Assembly: GCA_038277395.1 (NCBI GenBank)
Contig: CM076197.1
Span: forward strand, 101,520,442 to 101,584,441
Reading direction: 5' to 3'
From: Dryocosmus kuriphilus
Taxonomy: Eukaryota > Arthropoda > Insecta > Hymenoptera > Cynipidae
Length of the DNA stretch: 64,000 nucleotides
In this document: in pieces, positions 32,440 through 44,995 of the stretch
How positions within the stretch are numbered: position 1 is the first letter of the stretch
Layout: each line of letters opens with the position of its first letter
Program-made: the position numbers and the translations under genes
The notes under the pieces: generated by a model
Database searches by the model: none
Seen by the model: only the letters and a program-made list of their open reading frames with translations
What the model was told of the DNA's origin: nothing

Positions 32440-34384
32440 TAATTACAATCACGAAAAGAATCAATGACGTCGTGGTATATAATAGATAGGTTTCTTTTAT
32501 GGTAATTACTTTCTAAACTTAAAATTTTAACATTTTTAGAATCGTAGTCAAATTTGTGGTCGAGTGTGTAGTATGTTTACATAAAACTGTATTGATTTTT
32601 TTCTTATTTTAACTATTTTTGTGTTCTGAAGTTCTTACCTTGAGAGGTCGTTTTGTTTGGCTCACGTAAATTTTGTTACAATTTTTACATGGGATAATAT
32701 AAATGAGATTTGTTTTTTTCAAATTTAAGAATACGATCTTTAATAGATTGTATTAAAATGTCAGAAAGTTTATTTTTAATCGAAAAAATTATAGTGATAT
32801 TCCATTTTTTACATATTCTTATTAAAGGCAAATAAAGATCTTCTACATAAGGTAAAACTATAATTTTGGAAAAATCAATTTCTTTCAAGTTGTTTTTGGT
32901 ATTAATTTGTGGGTTATTTGAAGTTTCTAGATATGCTTTTTTTTAATGTTATCAATAATAAAATTATGAGGGTAATTATTTTCGATTAAAGTTTTATGAA
33001 TGAAATTTATGTTTTTTTGTAAAAAATGTGGTTCTGAAAATTTATATGTTCTATTAACTAGGTATGTAATGACTCCTTTCTTGTGATTTATATGATGATT
33101 AGAAAGAAAATTTAAAGTACGACCAGAGTAAGTTGGTTTGTGATACCAGTCCGATTTCTATATATATCCTGTTGTAAAAATAATTCTTAAGACTAAAAAA
33201 TTAATTCTTTCGTTAATTGATTCTTTTAATGTAAATTTTAGACATCCACCTTTATTATTAAATTCTCTTAAAATTTTTTAAACTAGATCTTTATGTAAAC
33301 ACAATAGAGTGTCATCTACAAAACGATAATAAAAAAGGGTTTTAAAAATTGGATTTTTTACCATTCTTTCTTCCATATTTTGCATAGCAAGTTCTGCAAG
33401 TACTGATGAAATGGGGGATCCCATAGGGGTCCCGAATTTCTGTTTATAAGATGTATAATTAAATTGAAAATAAGCGTTATTAATACAGAGTTTAATGGCT
33501 TCATCAAGTTGTTGATAATTTAAAGTAGTATTGTTCTTGATTAAGTTCCATTTATTTTATATTAATTTATAGACTAAATTAGGATCAACATTAGAAAACA
33601 TAGATGTTGCATCAAGTGAAACAATAGTAAAATCATTTGGAATTTTAAAGTGTTCAATTTTATTTAGAAAATCATAACTATCTTTTATAATATATTTTGA
33701 ATTGTTACAAATTTTATTTAGACTTGTTTTTAAGTATTGCGAAAGGTTATAAATAGGTGAATTTATAAAGGAGGTAACAGGTCTAACAGATATACCAGGT
33801 TTATGCAATTTAATCAAACCTTACATAAATGATGGTATTCCGTTTGTGCATCTTAAAAAATTGTAAAGATTTTTGTCTATTGAATTATAATCCCATAAGT
33901 TTTTTGTCATGATGTTAAGGTCACTTTGAATATATTTTGTAGGGTTGTTAATAATTTCGTAAGTATTTTTATCATTAAGAAGGTCAAGAATTTTTTTATC
34001 ATAATCTCCTTTTTCAATAATAATTGCTATATTACTTTTATCTGCACGACTTATTAGAAGATTAGGATTGTCTTTCATAAATTTTTTAGTTTCTTTGAAT
34101 TTAGATTCCAAAAGTTTTTGATTAGGGTTCCAAATAATTTTAGATACTAGGTATTTTTTTAAATTAAAAGTTAAGTTATTTCTAAGACAATTTAAGTCTT
34201 TCGCAGAGATTTTTAAAAAACTTTTTTCAACACCCAAGATAAATTCTGTATTAGGAGCATTATTTTTCAATTTTACTTTAAAGACGGTTCTCAAAGCACC
34301 TGTGGCTTTGACGATTACATTCAACTTTAAAAAAATAATTTCATAGTTTTGAAACTGATCTAACTTTTTAAATTTTTCTTCCAT
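32440..34384 (-). pseudogene. Third Penelope-like element, decayed
   Basis: A different PLE subfamily from the pair above, read from 34384 downward. Recognisable pieces: LLISRADKSNIAIIIEKGDY (~34065), MIKLHKPGISVRPVTSF (33817-33760), VSLDATSMFSNVDPN (~33620, RT first catalytic motif), KFGTPMGSPISS (~33430), YRFVDDT (about 33310-33325) and a GIY-YIG region with CKNCNKIYVSQTKRPL (~32690-32640), followed by the C-terminal DYDSKNVKIL region near 32530. Several frameshifts and stops separate them. In the nuclease motif the usual YIG is changed to YVS, so this copy is dead. Confidence 0.82.
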
Positions 34385-34493
34385 CGAAAAATTTTATTGT
34401 GATAACTTCTAAATTTATTTAATATCTACTTAAAATGTCGATTGGAATTTTTTAATCTTTTAGAAAAATTGTCTTTAATATTCTTCGAAAATT

Positions 34494-34756
34494 TTTTATT
34501 TGGCTAGATGAACCTGGTTAACGAACTTGCCCTTAATTTCAAGACCCTAAAAAAGTGTACTGAAAGCTGATTCGATTTAAGAAATCCTTCAAAAGTTCAC
34601 ATGACAATAAAATTGAGGTAACCAGACAGATACCGACAAAATATTTATTTTCGGGCTCTGTGAGTGCCGAAATGTAAAGATCCGTTAAAAACTAGAGATC
34701 GAAAGTTTGAACGATTCCATCACACACTCATGAATAAGAGTGTAAAAATTCCTTCA
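34494..34756 (+). repeat. X-family fragment
   Basis: Similar to 20005-20250: the stretch through ctggttaacgaact, the aagtgt(a/g)c segment, the ccttcaaaagtt segment and a terminal gagtgtaaaaa correspond in order. It is a degraded end fragment of the X family. Confidence 0.5.
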
Positions 34757-34940
34757 TTTTAAATGCATAAATTAAAAGAAAATTAATATCAAAAACTTAA
34801 AATTTTGCAATTTCTAAAAATTTTTGTTCAACTTCTAAAATTTGAGATTATGTTCAATTTCGAGTTTTCTCTCGTCTTGTCTCAAAGATCACTTATAAAA
34901 TAATAATAATAATCTCTTTAATCTCGCAGGTTATATAATA

Positions 34941-34956
34941 TAATATACATTATTTC
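34941..34956. repeat. Target duplication of the deleted LINE, left copy
   Basis: taatatacattatttc occurs here and again at 36811-36826, directly outside the LINE insert. Confidence 0.8.
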
Positions 34957-36810
34957 GTTTATTTATTTATACTCTCTCCCTTTTACGGGTTTGAGAGTCT
35001 TTACATAACCATCCCATCTTTACATCCAGCGCAGATTTTACAAATACTTATACCTACCTTATCCAATATGTACATAACTTTTTAATCTCTAATCTAAATC
35101 TACGCACTGCCGCTCAAGACCTTGGGCTTCCGTTTCCTCTCGCCATTTCCAATTTCAGCCTTTCCAATTTCTTCATCCATCCCTAGCACATTCCAAAAAA
35201 CTACTTTAATCCCCTTTTCGCATTCTCTTTCTCTTCTCCCCATATTCTTCCTCTTATCTCGTTCGCAAACCGCGGAGCTTCTACTCTGTTCTTACTCCCC
35301 TCTGCTCTCCTTCGACCTTGAGACCACGCACCTATTTTCAACTCCTCTCTCTCTTCGTCCCATATCCACACCGTCTCATTCACCCACAACATGTCTCTCC
35401 CAAACCCAACTCTATTCCCTTTTCTCCTCTCCTCCCAAGCCCTCTCTCCAATTAGCCATCTTTTCCTTCTCTCCCTTCATGTCATATCTTCATCAATTCT
35501 TTCTTTTCTTCCCCTACGCACCTTCTTTTTCCTCATTACCTCTCTCCTCTCCACTTCACTTCCCAGCTTGACTACGTACATCCTCGCTTTTCCTCCTGTC
35601 TTGTTGCCCACCCCCTTTATTTTCTGCACCCTGACATTTGCTCCTATGTCCCTCAAAAGTTTCTCTACCTCCTTCTTTCCCGTTTCGCTTTCTACTTGCA
35701 ATCCTTTTATAACGACATTTCTCCTTTTCTATTCCCCTTCAAACCCCTCCATTTTCCTTTTTAACCCACGTAATCTACTTTTCATTCTCTCATGTTCACA
35801 TCTCCCTCCTCCCGTCCCCTCTACCTATTTCCTCACGATTCTCTCGACGTTCAGCTCTGCATTCTAAGTTACGTACCCTCTCTTATACCTGCCTTATTAC
35901 CTTTCTCCGCTCTTCCTGCTTTTTTTTCTGTCCCTCCTCCATCCTCTCTAACTTTTGACAAACTTTTTCTTTCTCTTTCTTCCAGTACTTTTCCCATTTC
36001 TCCCATTTCTCTTTTATCTTTATGACTATCCCCTCTGTTCCCCTCCCCTGTTCCTTCTCTTCCGCTAGCCCTCTACTCACTACCTTCTCTAACTCTCGGA
36101 ACATATTTTGCGTTGTGTCTTTTGTCTTATCTAATGCCTTATCCATGGCCTTACTTGACTATAATACCTTATCAATTGACTTACCAAACTCTAACCTCTC
36201 TGCGTCGCCCCCACTAGTCCCGCCTGTCCGGCTCGCTATTTCATTCATTGCACACTGGGTCACAGTCTCTAATTCCCTTCTTCGGGCACGTATTGCCCTC
36301 TAGCGTTCTGTTGCCTTGGTCTCCTCGTAATCGGCCTGTTACCCTAATACCCTGTGGCCTGCTACTCTCCTACCTTACCCACTGGTCTCCCGCGCCACTT
36401 TTCAACCTCTCGCTCCGCTCCCCACGCTCCCCTCACCCTCCATTCATCCTTTCGCACTATTTCCACTCAAAAAGACAGTAGTAATTATCAATAACCAGAC
36501 CTTACCTCACCATCCGTCTCCCCAGTCTCGTACAATTTCACTACCCTACTCTCTGTCCACCAAACTAACTAACTAACTAATAACTTCAAACCTAACCTCA
36601 CTCTTCAGCATGGACCACTTTTTCTCACTTTTTCCCTTCTTCCACCTTCCGCGACCCTTCCACTCATTCCTCCCACATACCAACTACCATAACTCTACTC
36701 ACAACCCTTTTTTTTTCACCCCACATAACACTTATTCACCTCTAAAGCCAAAACGATCGCTCAAATTCCTACACCCGTCCCATCACTATCAGCACCGGAA
36801 ACGGAAGCCC
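34957..36810 (-). mobile_element. Internally deleted LINE (ORF1-only, 'half-LINE' type)
   Basis: An 1854-bp insert flanked by a 16-bp target duplication, read on the minus strand. It begins gggcttccgtttccgg, has a G/A-rich 5' UTR with a short (tagt)n run near 36570, then ORF1. The first codons of an ORF2-like endonuclease follow, then an abrupt jump to a 3' UTR and a taaa-rich tail at 34957-34975. A complete 5' end with target duplication rules out simple 5' truncation. The reverse transcriptase is absent, so it must have been mobilised in trans. Confidence 0.75.
35100..36248 (-). pseudogene. LINE ORF1 protein remnant fused to an ORF2 start
   Basis: From ATG at 36248 (MNEIASRTGG) the frame runs through a Lys/Glu-rich coiled coil (EKWEKWEKYWKKEKEKV, ~35990). 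It continues into an RNA-binding-like region (KEVEKLLRDIGANVRVQKIK, ~35670; ARMYVVKLGSEVERREVM, ~35580; GRKERIDEDMT, ~35490), a pattern I recognise from ORF1 proteins of insect LINEs. Near 35190 it reads KVVFWNVLGM, resembling the start of the apurinic-type endonuclease of ORF2, and then ends within 100 bp at 35100. There is a stop near 36160 and several frame changes. The pyrimidine-rich plus-strand open frames here are shadows. Confidence 0.65.
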
Positions 36811-36826
36811 TAATATACATTATTTC
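36811..36826. repeat. Target duplication of the deleted LINE, right copy
   Basis: Identical to 34941-34956. Confidence 0.8.
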
Positions 36827-38878
36827 ATGTTTCAATTCAGAAATAATGGACAAAGAGTTTAGGATATTATTCAACCATAAGATTTCAAATAAAATCTAAA
36901 TTGGTTAATGTATTCTTTTTTATCCAGCTTAAACCTAAAGAGTAAAAAAATATGAAATTGAAAGATCAAGAAATGAGTTCATACCCAAATGAGTTCTTCT
37001 TCTTCTATTTGTTACGAAAAAGATTCTTTTTTCTCGTAATTTATTTAATTGAGCTGATTGAGGTTTTACTTAATACGAACTTAAAAACACGTAGTATTTT
37101 TGACAATGATTTAAAAATTGGTTAAATTTGAATGCTATAAACTTGAAATGGTTTGTCCTTTAAGATTTCAGATTAAAAATGGGTAAATTTTAAGTCCATA
37201 AAAGGGACTTTGTTTACATCCACAGTGCAAAAGAGCTTTGCATTTTTATTTACTTTTTACCACTGGTTTTGCGAAGCGAAGGTAAGAAGGTAAGAGAGCA
37301 GAGTAAGTTTAAAAAGGAATTTTCAATCGAAGGCTTCTCGAAGAAAGCTATAAAGCTTTATCTGTAGTTTTTAGCCTGAGGCACCAAGTTAGATGGTTGA
37401 TTGAATATGTAAATTCTCATCACTACTTATACGTTTCTAGCATCATAGAAGGGAGACACGGGGAGGAATGTGTCGAATAAAATATTTATTAGTTCTGACT
37501 GGTGTGTTACTGTTGACAGTCAAGGAAAGTTGTGAAACTTTTTCCTTTCAAGGAGAACATTCTATCTCTACTTTATCGTCTTTTTCCATTTTCTCACCCT
37601 CACTTTCTCGCGTTGGTTTCCACTTCCGTTCGCCTCTCTGTTCCTATCCGATGGTTTATGCATTCGCACTCCGTAATCTGTTACTGTCTCCGTAATTCCT
37701 TGATTGCATCTCTTCGGTGGAATATTTTAACAGCATGTATATGCAACCAGACTTTGAATATTGAATTGCGGCTAGATTATCCCTGTAGGGGGAAATTGGA
37801 TATATCTGAAATTCGAATTCGATTTCTGATAATTGAATATCTTCTTTGGTAAAATCACGCTACAAGAAAATAGTTCTTTACTAGGAGAGGGACAACATTA
37901 TACGGGTGGGATGTGACAACTCCCCCTTTAGTTCAAACAAGAGGAAAAATGTCTCAAACGCATATTTTTCGGCAGAATATCGAATTATCAATTCGTAAAT
38001 TTTAAAAAACTTTTTTTTTTTTTTGAAAAAGAAGCGAAAAGGTGGCTATCTTATCATGAAAATAGAACATTTATTGTGTCTTTAAAGTTTCCTGTATAAT
38101 TAATCCTCACTGTGTGTTTTTACGAGGAAATGTGCATTCAGCAACATTGGTAATCGATTTCGAAAGACAGTAAAATTGAATTGGGTGTGAAACGATTTTA
38201 TCTAGCCGATAGTAAACCATTGATTGGTCCGCTGTCCCAGCATTTTACGGCTACTTGCTTATACGAACTATTGATTCCAATTATCGAGGAATCCTCCTAT
38301 CCTCTGTCAAATTTCAAGCAGCAGAGTTTTCAGAAGATGATAAAACTTTTGTTTCAGGTAAAAAAATTAGGGCTTGCTATAAAAACTTTTCCACCAAAGT
38401 ATAATTTGGTTTCCGCTGAAAACATAAAAGAGTGAATAAACAGGTTACTAAAAGTCTTTATTTCTGAATTCACCGACTCTTAATAACAGACCGAACTACA
38501 TAATAAACCAACGAAAACGATTAAGTCTTATCAACATTTACAGTTTCCAGTATTTTCCGGTAATCTTTCATCAGACCATTAAGCACTATGAAGCGTCATC
38601 TTTATGCACAGTCGTGCAATTTATTAGCCGAATGTAATGCAAAGTTTACCTATAACTATGGCTCGGTTTGGTTTTAAAATTCTAGTAAGATACGGTGCAC
38701 TAAAGCCCGGCATTATCCACGAAAGCGCCCTAACTACACTCATTCAATCGAAACTCTACTCCTGTTTAAGTAAGCGATTAAAGGGAATGAAGACTAAAAG
38801 CAAACTGCATTGAGTTTGCAATGGCGCACCTCTAATGACACTTTATGGTATTAAAGTCTTAAAGTGTAAACTAACTAT
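36827..38878. other. No gene recognised
   Basis: Anonymous AT-rich DNA. Open frames at 37468-37695 (hydrophobic start but no ATG) and 38181-38435 (no recognisable domain; an internal cag/gtaaaa could be a donor) are not supported well enough to call. No repeat or RNA signal seen. Confidence 0.4.
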
Positions 38879-39928
38879 GGTCGTCTTTACACCATTGTGC
38901 GGAACTTAGTTACACGCGCGTAAAATGGATGGGACATGGAAAGAAAGTAATGGTTGATCCAACAGTATATATGGATGCCTCAATCATAGTCTATTGAAGA
39001 ATACGTCCAGCCGTATCTATGTTTGTGACATCCATAGTCATTTGACGGCTGGAATATTGCTGTGACAAGAAAACGCTATATAGGGGGCAACCATAGCAGT
39101 GGATGAGGCAACACGTACGCTCTATATATCAGAACCATGGAAATAGTTGCATTAACTAAGAGTAAGGTTATGTCAGGAAAATGTATATTTTTGGGGCATC
39201 CAAAGTTATAGGGAAAAGGGTAATAATAATAATAATACACCCTAACAAGAACAGAAGAAATAATTAATGAATAAAGATAATTTATTTGAAATTGAAGTCA
39301 TAAGCTAAAACTAAGACATAAACTAAAATTTATAATGAAAAATATCATTTTAGAAATATTATTTTAAATTGTTCAATCCGTGTCTTAACGTGGCAAAAGC
39401 AGATCCACTTTCTCATGAATAAATTATTACTGGGAAAGGAAAGTGTAAATCAGATACAAGAACACATTCAAAGACATCCGGATCTCAAAAACATTGTATG
39501 CATGTACATCATAGTCGAAACCTGTTGTTCTGTCTACTTTACACACGAATAAAATTTGACCGCGTCCATTCTCAAGGATGGTTTCCACAGTCAACTATGG
39601 TTGAGGCAACCATACATTGGATAGCTAAACAATTATGGTTAAGACATCCATTTCATTTTGAAACAGAAGCTTGACGAAACTTTCGCTCAACCATTGCAAT
39701 TGGTGTCACATTAATAGTACACATCAATACTGCTATGGATGGTTCTACTATTCTATTTCTTTCCGTGGAGAAGCAACATTTTCGAGAGCGTGTATGGTGG
39801 GAAGGAGACAGACAAATATGAGCCAATATTGGTTATCTCCTTCCTACCATGCACGCTCTCGAAAGTTCTTCTCCCGTCCATTCTACGCGCGTGTAACTAA
39901 GCTCCGCGCGATGGTGTAAAGACGACCT
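38879..39928. mobile_element. TIR element of unassigned superfamily, 1.05 kb
   Basis: Long inverted ends: GGTCGTCTTTACACCATTGT at left and GGTCGTCTTTACACCATCGC as the reverse complement of the right, with similarity continuing through cttagttacacgcgcgta for about 60 bp. TAT lies outside both ends. Two inner inverted pairs exist, one pairing 38960-39000 with 39590-39630. No coding capacity. Confidence 0.65.
39779..39867. repeat. Perfect-looking hairpin inside the TIR element
   Basis: The arm tttcgagagcgtgtatggtg with gaaggaga pairs with tctccttc and accatgcacgctctcgaaa across a ~30-bp loop, with one or two mismatches. Confidence 0.7.
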
Positions 39929-42554
39929 ATGATTATGCAACTTAGAGGTAATAAGTGCGGCAGCAAATTTTTCCTCATCGAGACTACAGTCGCTATTATT
40001 GTATCAGTGACATCATTCGAGTAAACACTGGAATTTCCCTGTACATAAAAATATGGAGATTCAATAAGGAAGTTTTCATTTTATCATTCTTTTATATATT
40101 GCTAAGAAAATATTTAAATTTCCTTTATGAAAAAACTGAGAGTATACAATTACTCAAAAACTTGTGTAAAACCTCTCGATTATTTTGAGATTTCATAATA
40201 TTCAGAAAATGTCACCTATTCCTGGAAAAATTTCAAACTTAAAAATTTATAATTTTCAAAAAATTCTTTCAAAACCGCACTTGAAGTTTCCATCTCATTT
40301 ATTGTCTCTCGCAAAGTAATTTCTGCACTCCATTCAAGTGTGTATAGAATCGATTTAATTATCGTGTGAAATGACGGAAATTCTCTCAGTTTTGCTAAGC
40401 TGGAAGGTATTAGTAAGAAATATCGATCAGCCGTATTTCTTTTACTTTGGAAAGTATAAGTTCTCTTTGCTCTCTGAACCACTCGGAATTCCATGTGAAT
40501 TTGCCCAACTGTACAAATTTTGCCACTGAATTCGTAAAAGTAAGTTGAAAAACAATTTACTCCAGTGACAATTTTACTCAGTGCCTCTTTCCCTTTTAAT
40601 CTTCAAAATGGTCGCGCAAGAGAAATATGCTAAGAATATTATTTCTACATATTTTTAATTGCTTAGCAAGACCAATTGTAAACCAATTTTGATTTTAAAA
40701 TGTTTTAGCTGATACTGTCAGTGTCAGATGGTTGGGAGCAAATGGGAAAAAATTTTGATGGCCATTACTCGATTGCTGGAATGCATTGCAGGAAATTTAC
40801 AGATCGCAAGAAAAAAAAACAGTGAGTTTAGACATTCCCAATAACTTGAAATCGTGTATCCGTTAATTGCTTGTCAGTTTCGAAGTTTCACGTTTATCTC
40901 GTTCGTTCTGAACTATCTTTCACCATGAGCAGAGTGATATTGTTCGAACTATGTGCTGTCGAACGAGAAATTTTATAGAGGACGTAAATGCTTCTGCTAT
41001 AGCCAGCACGTTATTTTTTTACTAGTTTCACTCGCATATACATAGTTTGAAAAAAGGATGAGTTGTATTCTGAGGAAAAGAAACATTTTTATAGAAGTTG
41101 AAGGCCGATACCATAGAACAGAAAAGAAGTGATTTAACTCTTTCGCTATTTTTTATTTTTTTTACTCGTAAGCTTATTTTTTTTCATTTTAAATTCATAG
41201 TCTTATCAGTTTCTTATTGGTATATATTGACTGTGTTTTCGGAACGTTAAAACATAGTAAATAAGATAAGAGGTAATCTAAACAATAAAGCAAAAAAAAA
41301 TTTCGAAACACATGACGCGTATTTGTTTAACAATGACAATGAGCTAAATACAGAAAAATGACACATTTTTCAGAAAATGTAGTAAAATTTATAAGTTCGA
41401 GTTGATAAAAGTCAGAAAAGTCAGAAAAGAACTTAACATTTTTACCTTACTTTATAATATTACTTTATAATATTTTTTAAACACTCTTGAATGATGCTTC
41501 GTGAAAAAATTATTATTCTATCATCGTTTTCTCTCCAAAATTTCCCCTATTTATGTGAAAAATTTCCTTATTTCTCCTAACATGTTTTTTCTGTAATAAT
41601 TAATCAAATCTATTAAATCCCCAAATTCAATCCATTAAGAATCCGGAAATTTAAGTCAGGTTTCCAATCCAATTAACCGTGTCACCGTGTCCACTCGGGA
41701 AAAAAAAGGTCCAAGAAAAAGTCGTGCTGGGAATACTTTATTTTTAGACACGGACTAATTTATCAAAATACCATTCTTTAACGTTGAGTAATAGAGAGAA
41801 GAGCAAAAGTAGCAATCTCTTAAATATTAATAATTTCTATAAGAAATCCTAATTTAAGTTTTTCTTACTTTTTAAATGGGGTTAGAAGTAAGCAATAAAT
41901 AAATTAGTGTGAAAGATGGGGACGAAAGTAGACGTAATTTTTGGCAAAGTAGAAGAATAAATAATTCGTGTACTACGACATTCACACTGAATGCGATCCA
42001 CCTTTCCCTCGTAGATTTAGCCTTTCGTCTTTTTGTCCTTTTATTCGAAACTCGACTCCTATTCGTTGAGAATAGATGCCATTATCATCCGCTGATTTAC
42101 ATCAGCAGTTGTTTCTGCGGCAACGCCCTTTTTTCCAACCCCTTGCTTCGGGGAGTACTTCCTTTCTCTTCCTCTGATTGCTCCCGTCTTCATTTCCTCC
42201 TTCCTTCTGATCAGAACTTATTTTCCTTTCTTTACTTTTCACCTTCAGTTCTACGAGGGAAATGGCTTGCGTTAACGACCTGCTCCCAGGAAACATTTGA
42301 GAAAGCAATTTTTGTAAGCGGAACTTCATTTACAAGGATACTTTCATTTTTCAAAAAAAGGATAGAATCTTTTTTTAAATTGGGTGGGCAAAAACATAGA
42401 CCCGAAATGGTTGTTGTGTAAAATTAGAGAGAAATTTAAAGAAGAAAGAATTTTTTTAAACTTTTCTATATTTCCCCAGTAAGATCAAAAACGAATTTTG
42501 TAGTATTTTCAATAAAATCTACTGATAATAATCAAGTTCAATTTAGGAACTTCA
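39929..42554. other. No gene recognised
   Basis: 2.6 kb of anonymous DNA. Open frames at 40216-40494 (-) and 41909-42421 (+) are of moderate length but show no domain, and I cannot find convincing splice context. This could be host intron or intergenic DNA. Confidence 0.4.
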
Positions 42555-44995
42555 GTTGGGTATTTACTCAACGCAAATAACACAGGTTTACAAAAAAATG
42601 GTTGTGGTTGTTCTTGAAAAGCTGGAAGTCATTTCTGAAGTAATTTTCGGCGTCGAATCCGAATCTGGCCTCAGAAATGCTCTATCACGTCAGTTTTTTG
42701 AAACATTTTAACCTAAAAGTGAAAAAAACACGATTTTTTCTATGTTCGGGGGTTATATTACATCATGAATTAATCCTTTCTCTAGAAACCGGTCTACCCG
42801 TCTCAAAGTACTACTCTTAGCCTTCAAAACCCTTTTTGAATTTTTAAAAAATATGTTTTTCCTTGGAGATATCGTACGTCGAAGTTTCGATAGACTTTAA
42901 TAAATCTTGCCTCAGGTGGCTGGATCTCTGATTGATCTTGCCTTAAGTGGCTGGGTCTCTGATTGATCTTGCCTCAGGTGGCTGGGTCTCTAACAGATTT
43001 CACCTTAAGTGGCTGGGTCTCTGATTGATCTTGCCTTAGGTGGCTGGGTCTCTAACAAATGTTGCCTTAAGTAGATGGGTCGCTAATAGATCTTGCCTTG
43101 AGTGGCTGGATCTCTAATAGATCTTGCCTTAAGTGGCTGGGTCTCTGATTGATCTGCCTTAGGTGGCTGGGTCTCTAACAGATCTTGTTTTAGGTGGCAG
43201 GGTCTCTAACACATCTTACCTTAAGTGGCTGGGTCTCTGATTGATCTTGCCTTAGGTGGCTGTGTCTCTAACAGATCTTGCCTTGAGTGGCTGGATCTGT
43301 ACCAGATCTTGCCTTAAGTGGCTGGGTCTCTGATTGAACTTGCCTTAGACGGCTGGGTCTCGAACAGATCTTGCTTTAAGTGGCTGGGTATCTAACATAT
43401 CTTAACTTAGGTAGCTGGGTCTCTGATTGATCTCATCTTAAGTGGTTCGATCTCTAACAGATCTTGCCTTAAGTGGCAGGGTCTCTTGGTTGATCTTGCC
43501 TTAGATGACTGTGTCTCTGATTGATCTTGCCTTAGGTGCCTGGATCTCTAACAGTTCTTATCTTAAGTGGCTGGGTCTCTAATAGATCTTGCTTTAAGTG
43601 GCTGGGTCTCTAATAGATCTCGTCTTAAGTGGTTGGGTCTCTAACAGATCTTGCCTTAGGTGGCTGGGTCTCTGATTGAGCTTGCCATAGGCGGCTGGGT
43701 CTCTAACAGATCCTGCCTTAAGTGGCAGGGTCTCTTGATTGATCTTGCTTTAGGTGGCTGTGTCTCTGATTGATCTTGCCTTTAGTGCTGGATCTCTAAC
43801 GTATCTTGCCTTAAGTGGCTGGGTCTCTGATTGATCTTGTCTTAGGTGGCTGGGTCTCGAACAGATCTTACTTTAAGTTGTTGGGTATCTAACATATCTT
43901 AACTTAGGTGGCTGGGTCTCTGATTGATCTCGTCTTAAGTGGTTCGGTCTCTAACAGATCTTGCCTTAAGTGGCAGGGTCTCTTGGTTGATCTTGCCTTA
44001 GATGACTGTGTCTCTGATTGATCTTGCCTTAGGTGCCTGGATCTCTAACAGTTCTTACAGTTGGGTCTTATCTCAAGTGGCTGGGTCTCTAATAAACGAT
44101 CTTGCTTTAACAGTGGCTGGGTCTCTCTTGATAGATCTCGTCTTAAGTGGTTGGGTCTCTAAACGATCTTGTCTTAGGTGGCTGGGTCTCTAACAGATCC
44201 TGCCTTAAGTGGCAGGGTCTCTTGATTGATCTTGCCTTAGGTGGCTGTGTCTCTGATTGATCTTGCCTTTAGTGGCTGGATCTCTAACGTATCTTGCCTA
44301 AGTGGCTGGGTCTCTGATTGATCTTGTCTTAGGTGGCTGGGTCTCGAACAGATCTTGCTTTAAGTGGCTGGGTATCTAACATATCTTACCTTAGGTGGCT
44401 GGGTCTCTGATTGATCTTGCTTTAAGTGGCTGGGTCTCTAACAGATCCTGCCTTAAGTGGCAGGGTCTCTGATTGATCTTGCCTTAGGTGGCTGGGTCTC
44501 TGATTGATCTTGCCTTAGGTGGCTGGGTCTCTAACGGATCTTTTTTTAAGTGGATGGGTCTCTCGGATTAAGCGTCCCAAAAAACATAAAAGTTCACAAT
44601 ATCTGCTTTCTGGAAAAATCTCATTTATTTTAAAGCTGTAACGAAATCATTAAAATACTAAACTTCAATTTACGATATCTTTAAGAAAAAAAAAATATTT
44701 TGGAAAAATTCAAAAAGAGTTTTGAAGGATAAGAGTAGTACTTTGAGACGGTCAGACCGATTTCTAGAAAACGTATTAATTCGCGATGTAATATAACCCC
44801 GAATATAGCAAAAAAAATGTGTTTTTTTCACCTTTAGGTTAAGATATCTCAAAAACCTGACATGATAGAGAAATTTTGAGGCCGGATTCGGATTCTATGC
44901 AGAAAATTGCTTCGGAAATGACTTCCAGCTTTTCAAGAACAACCGCAACCATTTTTTTGCAGACATGTGTAATAGTTGATGATACTCAATAAGAG
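42555..44995. mobile_element. Fold-back element: inverted arms around a minisatellite
   Basis: The left arm (about 42555-42890) and right arm (about 44590-44995) are inverted copies at roughly 85-90% similarity by eye. Matching landmarks are aaaaaaatggttg(t/c)ggttgttc, gctggaagtcatttc, ctcaaagtactactctta and ccttcaaaac. Everything between is the 31-bp minisatellite. The arms have no coding capacity. Organisation as long inverted repeats around tandem repeats resembles fold-back elements, but I cannot assign a known family or see a clear target duplication. Confidence 0.7.
42902..44566 (+). repeat. 31-bp minisatellite, about 53 units
   Basis: The unit reads ggctgggtctctgattgatc followed by ttgccttaagt. 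Two main variants differ in the centre (gattgatc or aacagatc). A higher-order period of about 16 units is visible: the rare variant tctcgaacagatctt recurs near 43361, 43858 and 44345. Units near 44050-44165 carry unusual extra bases. Confidence 0.93.

Noticed and set aside
35122..36813. Long Ser/Pro/Leu-rich open frames on the plus strand
   Set aside because: They are shadows of the A/G-rich ORF1 region of the minus-strand LINE.
37468..37695. Small frame with a signal-peptide-like start
   Set aside because: The start codon is not ATG and no downstream motif or conserved feature supports a secreted protein.
41909..42421. 170-codon plus-strand open frame
   Set aside because: No domain, no splice context, low-complexity composition; insufficient support.
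42902..44566. CRISPR-like array
   Set aside because: Units are directly tandem with no unique spacers; this is a eukaryotic minisatellite.
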